A stretch of DNA of 64,000 nt. Source: Prosopocoilus inquinatus. Lineage: Eukaryota > Arthropoda > Insecta > Coleoptera > Lucanidae. Under the pieces are notes generated by a model. The model did no database searches. It was not told the origin of the DNA and saw nothing but the letters and a program-made list of their open reading frames with translations. This document shows, piece after piece, positions 46,550 to 57,079 of the stretch (position 1 is its first letter; every line of letters begins with the position of its first letter). Where the stretch lies: NCBI GenBank assembly GCA_036172665.1, contig CM069876.1:36983001-37047000 (forward strand), written 5' to 3'. The position numbers were made by a program, and so were the translations under genes.

Positions 46550-48059
46550 TTCCCGGAGAGAGTCGGTGAGTTCTGTTGCAGATTGAGTCTGAACGGGTGC
46601 CAGTAGTCGGCCGCGTTTGGAGTTACGTGAGTTTTTTGGGAGGAGGGAGAATAAAATTTCACTTACATTAATTCTCTTAATTGTCACATTTTTTGTTCCG
46701 CTACTTTATTTTGTTGTAGTCCAAGTTTTATTTATACGCTTGTAACTTTGGCTGGTTCTCTTTTTTATACGCCCGTCGTTTTATTGCGAGCGGTTTGCGT
46801 TAAAGTTCGTCTCTATTTATTTATTATATAACCTATATGTAAGCCAACGAGTGAGTACTCTCGCCAACGCGTCGACGCTCTTCTTTTTTGGGTTCTATGG
46901 CGAAGGTCGCTTATAATAACCGACCCGTACAGGGGTTTGGCACCGTAATGTATTTTCTGTGCCTGAAGAAAATATATTAATATATATATATATATATATA
47001 TTTTGTTAAGTTGTTACTGGCCCAGTTTGTCTCAGCTGCATGACACTGGTTGCGCTCTGTCACCTAAATCCGTCCATTTCTCTCCTGGGTTTTCTGCTGC
47101 CGCAGTCAACCAGAATTCTTGATTTTTTGAAACCTATCGTCTCGTGTTTACTTAGGTTGGCTTCTAACTGATTTACTAATTTTACTGAGCGAGTTACACT
47201 TTTCATTTTTTAAATTCAATACTTAATTTCTGCTCAGTAATATTTGTCAAACGCAATTATATTGCTTTTGTTAACAAAGTTTTTTTAATCTTAAACCGGA
47301 CAGAAAAATGAAGGGAACACATTCAACGTTTCGCTATAGATTTATAGCTTCGTCAGGAGTGTTAACGTTTGAGCCGATTCAAATACTAGGGATTATTTTT
47401 TTACATGGGTTATTGTGAGACGACAGGAAATTTCCAACCGTACAAACCTTTTTGTATTTTGAAATATTTATGATTATTTGATGAAATACGAAGCTAACCT
47501 TAACGTTAATGCTACATTTATTGTTATTTGAAGTAAATTATTATTTTTTTTTGTCATTGAATTGCTGTCTTGGACACTTTCCGCCTTTGTTAAAACTAGG
47601 GTTAATTTTCGGTTGGAATTCTATTTGATACCATGGTTTGTATCCTCCAGTTAGCGTCTCCCGGTCATTTTTTTGTAGATTTCCATCTTTTACTCCACGC
47701 CCTCTTCATCTCTAGAAAGCTGCCGTTGGTATCAAGCCGTATCCCTTGGTGATGATAACCAGTCAACTACTGAAAATCCCGTGTACGCAGGTAAGAACTG
47801 CCCTGCCCCGATTTGTTCTATGTGCACATGTTATGGTCTGTTTAGTGATTTGATGCAACAATTTGCCACCCAACGTGTTGTAACAATTGTGTCGTAACAA
47901 TTTGGCGCCCAATGTCGTAACAAAATATTTATCTAATCTTTGTTTTATTTATTTATTTTTTACATTTTTCAATAAAGCTGTTGCAGCAGGTTCTTGGGTG
48001 TTATGTCTTTTTGGGGTAATTTGGGATTATATAAAATGGGTTAGGATTAAATTAATTAC
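46550..48059 (+). repeat. Diverged copy of repeat family R2 with simple repeats
   Basis: GTGAGTACTCTCGCCAACGC at 46851, and a GTTGCAGCAGGTTCTTGGGTG stretch near 47980, parallel the 42.7-44.1 kb units. A (TA)n run of about 22 bases lies at 46981-47002. Repeated GTCGTAACAA phrases flank a TTTGGCGCCCAATG sequence at 47885-47925 that resembles a primer-binding site, so a decayed LTR element may be involved. Confidence 0.4.
46981..47002. repeat. (TA)n microsatellite
   Basis: Uninterrupted TA dinucleotides, about eleven units. Confidence 0.95.
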
Positions 48060-48246
48060 TAAAAAGAAACACCGGTGAAATGTAGTAACTTCATTCGCGA
48101 AATTAATTTCAAACTGAGGAAACTGACTCTTTAAAAAAAAATTGAAAAAAAAAACTTTAACAGGTAAAGTTTTTTTCCCGTTTGGATTCGTAATAATACA
48201 TCATACGATGTATCGATGGCATTCTTATGTAAAAAAATTCTTAGAA
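48060..48246 (+). repeat. R1 copy, left half, interrupted by the LINE
   Basis: Matches 1812-1915 and, with CCCGTTTGGATTCGTAA and CATCATACGATGTATCGATG, the reverse complement of 57203-57290. It stops at the 3' end of the LINE and resumes at about 51970. Confidence 0.65.
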
Positions 48247-48268
48247 TAGAATAGAATAGAATAGAATT
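48243..48268 (-). repeat. LINE 3' tail, (ATTCT)n
   Basis: Five AGAAT units on the plus strand, forming the 3' terminus of the retrotransposon. Confidence 0.85.
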
Positions 48269-48373
48269 TATTAACCCATCTTTCGACGGCAACAGAAGGT
48301 AATTATAATAGTAAAAATTTTTTATACAAGTGTATGCGTCATTAAAATAAGCTAACAGATTAAAATTTAATAC

Positions 48374-50540
48374 TTAAAACCCCGACCGCAATCTTACAAT
48401 ATCAGTAGCCTCATAGGTAAGAAACTCCTCAGTAGAGTAGAACGCTTGATCTATAAGAAATCGTTTTACTGTCTTTCTAAAGATTCTAAGGTTAGCCGAA
48501 TTCTTAATTCGATCTGGTAGTCTATTATAAAAAACTCTACCCAGGTAATAAGGAGAGTTTTTGCACAAAGAGGAGGTAGGTAGTGGGAGTGTCAAGTTAT
48601 TTCCAGCTCGGGTGTAATATTTATGTATATGTTCACGCTTGGGAATTAACCGTGAATGTTTGAAAATTAACGAGACAACCTCCAGAATGAAGAGTGAAAA
48701 AATGGTTAATATTTGTTTTTGTGTGAAAAGAGGTTTGCAATGAGCTCTATATTCTGAAAGTGAGATGGTACGGATTGCGTTCTTTTGAAGTAAAAATAGT
48801 ATGTTTAAATTTTCTTTGGAGAAAAAGCCCCAATAACAAATACCATATCTCATTCGCGATTCGAATAAGGAATGATATACCTCTTGTGCCTCATCGGGCC
48901 CTATCTCAGACGCCACCACTCTTAAGGCGTGACATACAGATGCTAATTTATTTGCCAAAGGTAAGATGTGGTGTTTCCATTTTAAAGAAGCATCGATATG
49001 TAAATCCAAGAATTTAATGTTCTTTTCTTGGGTAATTAATTTATCTATAACATGAACGTTCATCTGACTATGGCTGTTATAAAGAATTAATTTAGTTTTA
49101 TTTAAATTAAGTGATAGTTTATTACTATCAAACCACGTTTGAATTGCAGATAAATCATTGTTAATTCTATTTTCCAAGCATTCAATGCTAGATGCGTGCC
49201 ACGTGAAAGACGTGTCATCCGCAAACAAAGTAGCCCTAGCACTTATATTGAGTTTAGCCAGGTCATTTATATAAATAAGAAATAAGATAGGACCCAAGAT
49301 TGATCCTTGGGTTACCCCGTGTTTTAAATATAATAAACTGGAGGTGCCGAGATCGTTGCCATTATTTACCTGTACCCTTTGAGAGCGTTCGTTTAAATAG
49401 GATGAAAACCATTTTAGAGTTGTACCTCGAAAGCCCATTGAGGATAACTTTTGTAAGAGAATAGAGTGAGTGACACAGTCAAAGGCTTTGGCGAGGTCAC
49501 AGAATACTGAAGCTACACAACTTCCTGCATTTAAGTGTTCGTAAGTATAGGAAAGCAGATCAAAACAAGCATCTAGTGTACTCTTCTCTGATTGGAACCC
49601 AAATTGTGAGGAAGAAATTAATTTATGTGTATTCAGATAATTAATAATTCTGATTTTGGCAATAGACTCATTGATTTTCGAGAAAACTGATAAAAGAGAT
49701 ATTGGCCTAAAATTGGAGCAGCCAAGATCAGAACCTCCTTTATGTATGGGAGTAACTACTGCTACTTTTAGACAAGAAGGAAATATTCCTTCATGAAACG
49801 AGATATTTATTAGATCGGCAAGAACATTCATCACCCGTTCAGGAAGACGGTAGATAATTTTTAAGGGAATACCATCGATCCCTGTTGATTGTGTATTTTT
49901 GAGGCTTAAAAGAATGGAGCGTATTTCATGCACATTAGTAGGGGTAAAAAAGAAGCTGTTGCAAGGAGTGTAATTAGTAAAAGAGGTAGGGGCAGTAGGA
50001 GGTTCAATTTCAGATATGATATCCGTAGCAATAGAACAGAAATATTGATTAAGGTAATCAGCAATTTTATTTGGATCATCTATAACTTGGTTATTGACAC
50101 TAATTTGAATACTTTTTCCAGCTGAAGCTCTCGCAGTACCTACTAATTCATTAACGATTTTCCACAGTTCTTTAGCGTTATTCAAGGATTGCTTAATACG
50201 TCCGGAATTTGTTAATTGTTTGGAAAGTTTTATAGTTTTCTTGAGGCAATATTTATATTGTTTAAAATAGTCATGAAACCATTTATCAGTGAACCACTTT
50301 CTCAGGTACGATAGTGCTCTTTTATTTTTTATCGCCGTTTTAATTCCACTTGTTAACCAGTGTTTTTTAGTTTTATATTTTAGGCTTCTAATTGGAAAGT
50401 GTTTATTTACCACTTTAATCAGGGTATCGATAAAATAACCAAATTTATCATCAAGTGATCCTATTGTTATATTATTCCAATTTATGAGTTCGCATTCGTT
50501 TTCGAAGCTTATGCAATTTCTCAGATTAAATGTACGATAT
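48374..50540 (-). CDS. LINE ORF2, reverse-transcriptase part
   Basis: Open for 679 codons from 50413, and in the same frame up to the T7 run at 50540-50546, where a 1-nt shift joins it to the endonuclease part. Counting from 50413: TPIHKGG at 221-227, NFRPISLL at 234-241, SSQFGFQ at 268-274, FCDLAKAFD at 304-312 (first catalytic Asp), HGVTQGSILGP at 365-375 and FADD at 397-400 (catalytic Asp pair). A C-terminal thumb and connector follow, ending at 48374. All core motifs look functional. It would copy the element RNA at a nicked target site. The track-style start near 50413 is a GTG and not a real initiation site; the protein begins upstream with the endonuclease. The family is CR1/L2-like by domain order. 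No stop codons lie within the domain. Confidence 0.9.
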
Positions 50541-51229
50541 TTTTTTAGTTGGTAAAGTGTCTATAACTGTGACGTCACTAAAGGAAAGCAATAATGTTTC
50601 ATGATCAGACAATCCGGAATGAAAAACGTCGACTGAAACCTTACATGTATGTAAATTAGTACAAATATAATCAATTGTGGATACCGAAGTGTCAGTAATT
50701 CTTGTGTATCCTCTGACATGCATTTTTAAATTATAAAGATCAAGTATACGAACGAGTTCCCCTCTATTAGAGGAGTTTCCATTATAATCAACATTGAAGT
50801 CCCCTACTAAAATGATATGTTCCATTACATTAAATTTTGACAGTAATTCTTCTAACTTTGATAAAAACACATTAAAGCAACCAGTGGGAGACCGGTAAAT
50901 ACATACAACAGATACTTTTAGTTTGTTAAAATATACACAGCATAGTTCGAAATCTAAGTCTGAAGACAAGTGGTCAAACCGAGTAATATTCATAAAGGCA
51001 ATATTCTCCAAGGCTAGGATAGCTGATCCACCATGTTTGTGACGTTTTCTTTTATAGATCGACGCGACACTGTATCCCTCCACTATCAATGGTTGATGAG
51101 AGTCAAGCCAATGTTCCGTTAGATAAACAACACTAGGCATATTATTGTCACTAAGTAATGCAAAAAGTTCGTCCTGTTTTTTACCCACTGATTGTATATT
51201 TAATAAAAGTAACTGTTCGGGTATAAAAA
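50526..51229 (-). CDS. LINE ORF2, endonuclease part (EEP/APE-like)
   Basis: Metal-dependent endonuclease that would nick target DNA for retrotransposition. From 51188: TEHWL at 24-28 (conserved Glu), YRSP at 98-101, GDFN at 129-132 (catalytic Asp/Asn), IDY at 172-174 and SDH at 194-196 (catalytic Asp-His). In-frame sequence upstream of 51188 reads IPEQLLLLNIQSV, with the N-terminal NIQS motif of the family, and reaches back to the overlap with ORF1. No ATG precedes NIQS, and a TGA closes the frame just before it. A slippery heptamer in the overlap may explain how it is translated. At its 3' end the frame is lost at the T7 run 50540-50546 (six residues before the stop), after which the reverse-transcriptase frame continues with YRTFNLRNC. 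Confidence 0.9.
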
Positions 51230-51968
51230 AGATTCAGATTCTTCTAAGGAGTCAGTAACTTGCGGGTTATTTGAGCTGACCATGAAATTGTGGATGATGC
51301 TAGAAATATAGCGTTTTGCTCGTGCTCTTAGGTGAATCCTGTCATGAGAGTAGTCGTTAATGGTGATAATATTATTTACACAAACTATATGAGCGTGATC
51401 ATATTTTTTGGCCAAGTAATATAATTTATAATTAATGTGCTCAATGATTTTGTTTGATATTTCATCATGGCATCTAAATGGAATAGTAGAAATGACTATA
51501 TTAGTTTGAGTAGTTTTTTCATCACAACCTCAAAGCTTTTAATTAATTGACTGATGCGTTCACTGTCATAGCATTCGTCAATATCATTGGTTCCGGCAAT
51601 TAAATAAATGAAGTCCGATTTCTTATATTCCCTTACCAATTGTTCTAAGTTTTCTACTATATTGTGAATTTTGGCGTTAGGTTTTACTAATCCTGTAATT
51701 GATACCTCTGGTAATTTCTCCTTAAAGTAAGAACTTACATTCCGGCCATGGCTGTCACTCAATATTAAAACCTTTTTTAGCGGTTTGTCAGTCTCTAATA
51801 GAAGTTCGTTTGTAGATACAACTTTAGCGGTAATGTTTACTTCAATTTGACTATGTTCCGGCAAGGGAACCTCACTACCATAACAGTAAGTTGTTTGAGC
51901 TTCTTTGTTAATTACTTGTGGAGAAGAAGTTTGCGTTTGTGTTGTCTTAATCGGTTGTATAATCAGGG
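51200..51968 (-). pseudogene. LINE ORF1 with SGNH/GDSL-type esterase domain, 5'-truncated and frameshifted
   Basis: Two frames joined by a 1-nt shift in the T6 run 51514-51519. From about 51972: VLILSDSHGR at 68-77 carries the block I nucleophile Ser, and IYLIAGTND at 122-130 carries the GxND block. After the shift come TIPFRCHDE and finally HDRIHL, the block V Asp-x-x-His pair. All catalytic positions are present. Esterase ORF1 proteins are known from CR1-like LINEs; their exact role is unclear. The N-terminus is missing: the apparent start is TTG at the junction with repeat R1. The stop TAA is at 51200-51202. ORF1 overlaps ORF2 by about 30 nt. Confidence 0.85.
51224..51230 (-). promoter_or_regulatory. 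Candidate -1 ribosomal frameshift site (TTTTTTA)
   Basis: In the ORF1 frame the sequence reads TCT TTT TTA TAC, so the heptamer has the X XXY YYZ phase of classical -1 slippery sites. Shifting here gives ATA CCC GAA CAG, exactly the ORF2 frame leading to NIQS, 11 codons before the ORF1 stop. A possible downstream stem pairs TACCC (51223-51219) with GGGTA (about 51186-51182). The function is inferred. Confidence 0.45.
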
Positions 51969-51969
51969 G

Positions 51970-52230
51970 CAAAACTGCAAATACCGTACGCTCAAGCTCA
52001 TTGTTCCCAGTTTAAAACGTGCCGTGTGCAATTCAGTTTGAGAAAATTTCGACCGGCGCTGTATGATTCATGCTCTTTTCTTATACTGACCTCACTCGTA
52101 TTTTAAATACATTATAATATAAGGAGTAATTTACTCGCCTCGCAACATTTAATTATCTATAAAGAACCTAGCATCTCTGCATACTGAATATCCGAGCCTT
52201 TACACAGTAAATTTCTCCAAGTTAGATACT
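51970..52230 (+). repeat. R1 copy, right half, beyond the LINE
   Basis: Matches 46025-46265 and the reverse complement of 57080-57200, including CGTGCCGTGTGCA, TTATAATATAAGGAGTAATT and TTTAATTATCTATAAAGAA. Confidence 0.65.
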
Positions 52231-54207
52231 CACGAAGAAAAGTAAAATTCTTTTCACGGGGTGCTGTGTGTTTATTTGAACAGATCCCAAAATGATTTTA
52301 TATTTTCCTTTTCCTTTTCATTGCAATTGTTTATAATCATTATGTTTTCATAAAAATAGGATACGGGTAGAATTAGTTAACTACTCTCGGCAAGAAAGAA
52401 GAAAACATAAACAACTGCAGGAGTCATTTGTACTGAAAGAAAGCCACCCCTGCCTCTCCCTATAATGTTACTTTCTTTGTGTTAAGATTATTGAGTTGAA
52501 TTTTGTAAAAAAAAATACTGACAAAATTATTTTATTTTTTGCCAAACGTAACATTACATTTTCCTTGCTTAAAGTTAGGTACCACTTTCTTTTATTTTAT
52601 TATCGCCATCTCCAGTAAGATAATCGAACAAATTCCCCCGAGAGAGAGAGGGAGAAGCGGCGAAAGAGAAGAACTTGACAATCATTAGTCTACTCGGGCT
52701 TTAGCTCGGAAACTTCTGGGAACGCGTTTTCGGCTGTAATCTCAAACCTGACACTAAACAAGAAAATCGGCTTTCAGAGGTGACTCGTTGATTCAAAACA
52801 GTAGAGTGGGTTAACAGTAAGCGGGGTGGTTCCGTTGTTAAGTAACAAGAGTTTCATGGTGAGTATATTGGCTGATCACCCCTAAATTGCTAAATAAATA
52901 ACCCACGGTCGTTACAAAGCGTTGCACGTCGCACTTGTTGCCCATTGATTGCTTTGGTATGAAATCTGTGCGAAACATTAATTTTTTCTTGCGTTTCTGC
53001 TTGCAACAACTTTTTTAAGTGCTAAACGAGCTGGACAGTTGCTCGTTTGTGTTTTGCAAACATGAAACAGAGCGTCAAAGCGACGGTAACAAACACAAAA
53101 AAAGCGAGCGAAAGGTAAACACTAGGGTATGCATGGGCCCTCGCTTTTATTCACTTATGTACACCTTCATATAAAGTCGGAGTTTCAAAGAGCAACAATA
53201 GCAAACGAGCACCACTCATATCAACCGTATCAACACATGAGCGTGGCCGCAGGAAGGAAGCACCTGTAGAATGACACGGCGGTGGGTGTAAAATGGTTAG
53301 CCTTCAAGTTTACAAAATAACAGCCGTCATTTCAGAATTACATTAAAAATATGTACGTATTTGCACTGACGGACACAAGTAACATGATACATTTTTTTTC
53401 TTCGTCTTGTTTTGTGTGTGGTCGTGTGGGTACTTCAATGTCTGGCGAGAACATATGCGAAAAGCACAAATATTTTTACCAACGGTTACACATTTGAAAG
53501 CTATTCTGTATGATCTCGATTTTTTTTTTTTTAGTTTTTCAGCACTTGTCTAGTGATTTGTCGGCTTTGAAAAATGTTATAATGCCGTGCATTATTTATG
53601 CGTGCTCGTGTGTATCTACATATTTATTGACTGACTCGTTTAAATATAAAACGTACTCTAACAGGTGGTTTTACCAGAGTAAACAACCCAAAAAAAAATT
53701 CAATTTAAGACAATGCGTCTTCCGACCACGGAAATTTATTTTTACGGGCCTCGCGCTGTCCATCGTTTTTTGCTGTGTTACGAATTTTTTCCGCCGCAGT
53801 TCTGCGGTTGAGTAGGCTTCCCTTCGTGCTTACTTGTTTTGGGTGCGGTTTACCGTCGCAAGGTGGCAAGACGACCGCACGCTATTCTTCTCTTCTCTTG
53901 CCAGCCACGAGGCGTGACCGGCGGGCCATTTCTCACGTTGTTAACGAAGCAAGTTGGTTGTTGAAACAGATTTTTCGTTGTATTTGGTTACCCTATCGAT
54001 CCTTGCGGATATTCTCGCTCTATTGGATATTTCTCCACTGTTGGAAGGGGTCGTCGTTTCTCGGATTATGATGAACGTGGAAATTAACTCCTTTCCGGAA
54101 CTTGCTCTTTGTTTTTCCATTTTGTGACCTGTTTGTTTACCATGTGCGTTTATCTTTCGCGATCGTTAATTTTTATTTCATTTTTGGGTACTTCTTGGTC
54201 GTGAGAA
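52231..54207. other. Non-coding stretch
   Basis: No gene is recognised. A GC-richer patch at 53740-54070 carries overlapping frames without a domain. Its sequence style (GTTACGAATTTT..., CGACCGCACGC) could be part of a decayed LTR or R2-type repeat. Confidence 0.35.
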
Positions 54208-54413
54208 TTGCAGAGAATATGAAACAAATAAAAAAAAACCTTTTTTAAACGAGCTAAAAGAGTAATTTATTGACTTACTTGCCGTTTCGCAAATATAATT
54301 ATTTGCTTTATCAAAAGTGAATAATATTTTCCGTTATTCACTTTTGATAAAGTAAATAATTATATTTGCGAAACCTCAAGTTTTTTTTTTATTTGTTTCA
54401 TATTCTCTGTTAT
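54208..54413. repeat. Nested inverted repeat with a perfect ~41-bp hairpin
   Basis: The inner arms (TTTCGCAAATATAATTATTT at about 54285 and its mirror ending near 54375) are identical for about 41 bases around a 9-bp loop. The outer arms share AGAGAATATGAAACAAATAA in inverted orientation (about 54211 and 54393). Both nested pairs share one centre, so the 205-bp block is symmetrical apart from the spacer. No coding frame. Confidence 0.85.
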
Positions 54414-54577
54414 TTTTTATTTCGTTAAATCCTTTTAGCAACTGGTAAGGGGCAGAGTTGCTACCGGCAGGTTGGCGCCGGGTGTTCGCACCGCTGCCGC
54501 CTCCGATTTGTTTCGTCGCAGCCAACCCTTTCATCTTGCTCGCGGAAAGTCTTGAACGTCTAAAGCCGGGTACAGAC

Positions 54578-54615
54578 CTGCGAGTTGAGCGGCTCATGAG
54601 CCGCTCAACTCGCAG
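54578..54615. repeat. Perfect 38-bp palindrome without loop
   Basis: CTGCGAGTTGAGCGGCTC is followed directly by AT-centred symmetry and its exact reverse complement. It is GC-rich within AT-rich DNA. Likely the fused arms of a MITE, flanked by GGTACAGAC on the left and ATGTGGACG on the right. Confidence 0.9.
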
Positions 54616-55765
54616 ATGTGGACGAGGTTTTTTTTTAATAATCGCGTACAAACTTTTTCTTATCATCTGCGGAGTTTTGAGTGCGTTTCTCCGTGGCGTC
54701 CCTTGAGCAGGGCTGCGAAAGTTGTCGGCAATGAACATTGTTAGTTACGCGCTATTTAGGTTGGGCCATGTGTGGTTTCCTTTATTGTTACGTCAGATTT
54801 GCAGAATTTTGACTATTTATTTCACGTTTTGCTTTTGCAATTTTACTTTTACTTAGTTCAGTGTTTGCTGCTTTAATTGTTGACTTTCTCAGAGCACTAA
54901 AGAAAATTTTTGCAGACTTCTTCTTATGCACCTCGCGCATAACTTTTTTTGTTGATTTTATTTAATTATTGATGTTAGTATTTGCAACTTGACACGAGAG
55001 TACTCACCTTGCACCGCTTTTTGTCTCGATTTGGGTTTCCTACACCGTTTCCACCGAGTGGGCATTGTTACGCAACTCTTTTCTATAACATAGTCTTCGA
55101 AGGAATGACCGACCCTGCTTAAGTGATACGGTAGGTTACGGATTGGCGCAGGCCCATTCATTTCTTTTTGGTTTGGGTCCCAACGCGTTAAGCGTTACGA
55201 CACGTGACTGCCGTCTTCTTGATGAAATTTTCAATTTTCCCGAATCCACCTCGGTTTAAGCACTTGAATCAGTCTCTGCTAATGTTCTTTATTTTATTGA
55301 ATGAGTGTCAAGTCTAACTTCAACGAATTCTTTGAGATATTTGGGAAATAATCTTGGATTTCTTTTTTTTTTTCTTGACGGTCGTCTACTTAAATCGGGT
55401 TTGATTCTTCTCATACTGCTGATTTATTTTCGGGTTACAACGTGCCTTCACAAGTAACCTTTTGTTACATTTTTAAAGTCAAAATGTTACCTTCCAAGAG
55501 ACAGTTCTGTCTCGTTGAGTATGCTTTTCACTGTTGCCTTGAAAAGTCACTTTCGTCTTCTTTAGTGGATAACTCCACAGCCATTATTTAACCTCAATCT
55601 TCTCTGAGAACGCGAACCTGGTTGAAGTATTTATTTGGTTTACTTCAAGGCTACATACTCCAACTTTTACTTTGGGTCAAGCAATCCGATTTCCGTTTTT
55701 GTTTGTGTACTTTGTACGGATGGTTTGGTAACTCAGTTTTTCTTTACTTTTCTTTTTTTTTTCAG
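54616..55765. other. Non-coding stretch with a dispersed repeat segment
   Basis: The segment 55044-55125 resembles 43985-44065 of family R2 (ACCGAGTGGGCA, then CTTCGAAGGAATGACCGACC). No gene is recognised. Confidence 0.4.
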
Positions 55766-56181
55766 GTATGCAAACGGAGGTGTTCGTTCGTTCATTTTTA
55801 GGCAGTTCCGTTTACCTTAAATGGTGCATATTTTTGAGTTACTTTCGTCAATCATTTACGGACAGAGTCGGCAGAGGATCGCGTATTCATATCATTAGAG
55901 TATTCTATTCGCTCATAAGGCAGGTCGAATTGTCAAACTGCTTAGAAATCAGGAAAGACCAGAATTTATATGATTTGAGTGACCCAATTTATTTTCAGAC
56001 GTTCCATTTAGTTTATGAAATACTAGACGTGTATTCTGTGAAAACCCTCATGACTCATAACATGCTGGAGCCGATGTTATATAACTGTTTCTTGCTTTTG
56101 ATGTCGAGGTTATACGCAGGTGATGAGTCATCGCTTCTATTTCTGTTACATTATTTCAGTAAATTCTTGCTTGTTCCCTAA
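55766..56181 (+). CDS. Hypothetical 137-codon frame behind a strong splice-acceptor-like site
   Basis: The frame opens with ATG at 55768, two bases after a long pyrimidine tract ending TTCAG. It encodes 137 residues with several hydrophobic stretches (for example YLKWCIFLSYF and a Leu-rich C-terminus SSLLFLLHYFSKFLLVP). I do not recognise any domain. It could be the last exon of an unknown gene, a decayed transposon frame or chance; a frame of this length is not rare in 64 kb. Its base composition is slightly richer in GC than the flanks. Confidence 0.2.
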
Positions 56182-56189
56182 TCTTTTTT

Positions 56190-57079
56190 CCTTGGTACAT
56201 ATTTTTTTTCCTGTTCATTTCGGTAATCCAAACGAAACCTTTCGAATTATCGAGTTTGCACTGTATTAACGTACCTGCATGTAAAGCTGCAATACCATCG
56301 ATTACACGATTTAAATTTTAGATTCAGCCACATCGTCCGTAATTAAGCGATTAGTACAACGTGTCCATTAAGCTCGGACCTAATTGATATTTACGCGACG
56401 TACAGGAGATTGCAGAGGAATGTTATGAAAATTCGAATCGATTCGTAACGCGGATATTCTAGGAAGTAGCAACGATCACAATAACGTTAATAAAACAAAC
56501 AGAGGGTAAACTAAACACACAAGCGAAGCGAAATATTTTTTTAAGAATAATTTGTAACTTAAGACTAATTCCGGGGAAGAAATTCGATAACATCCCCTGC
56601 TTGGGCTTAAGTTTTTACATGGTTAATTTCGTAGTTATAAGAAATTTGACGATACATTTTGATACATTTCCAAAATACAACAAACATTTTCAGTAACCTC
56701 CAAATAAGATTTTTTTTTGTATATTTACACCGACCACAGTTGATAAATAGCTTATGAAACGCAGGAATAATAAAAAAATCTATGATGAATGAATGTGCTT
56801 CACGCAAAGTTCGCACAACTCTCAGGATTCCCGAAGGAACCAAGAAAAAAAATCGATATCTGCATTATGTCTTGAAGAAAGTCTGTTTCATTCATTACAT
56901 TCGAATAATGAAGAGGATGATGGCGACAGAGCAATTGATTTGCTGTATTTCAAGAGTAGATAAGACAAATAATTTGCGCAAGTTAAGTAAAGGGTCGAAT
57001 ATTCAGTACGCAGAGATGCAATTTTTTATAAAAATTAAGTAGCGATGAAATTATATTCTAATTTATTTAAAAGGCGAAC
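56190..57079. other. Non-coding stretch
   Basis: No gene is recognised; the 86-codon plus frame at 56782-57042 overlaps a minus frame and has no domain. Confidence 0.35.

Larger units (their letters stand above)
48247..51968 (-). mobile_element. CR1-like non-LTR retrotransposon, nearly intact, 5'-truncated
   Basis: In transcription order on the minus strand: ORF1 (SGNH esterase), ORF2 (EEP endonuclease, then reverse transcriptase), a 3' UTR of about 100 bp and a short tail of (ATTCT)n repeats at 48243-48268. An esterase-type ORF1 and a microsatellite 3' tail instead of poly(A) are known features of CR1-like elements. The element sits inside repeat R1, whose sequence continues at 48246 and at about 51970; that fixes both ends. 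The 5' end cuts into ORF1, as usual for LINEs. Only two frameshifts break the coding sequence, and both lie in homopolymer runs (T6 at 51514-51519, T7 at 50540-50546 on the plus strand). Confidence 0.85.

Noticed and set aside
47885..47925. Complete LTR retrotransposon starting at the TTTGGCGCCCAATG sequence
   Set aside because: Only a primer-binding-site-like string is visible; no LTR pair and no gag or pol frames.
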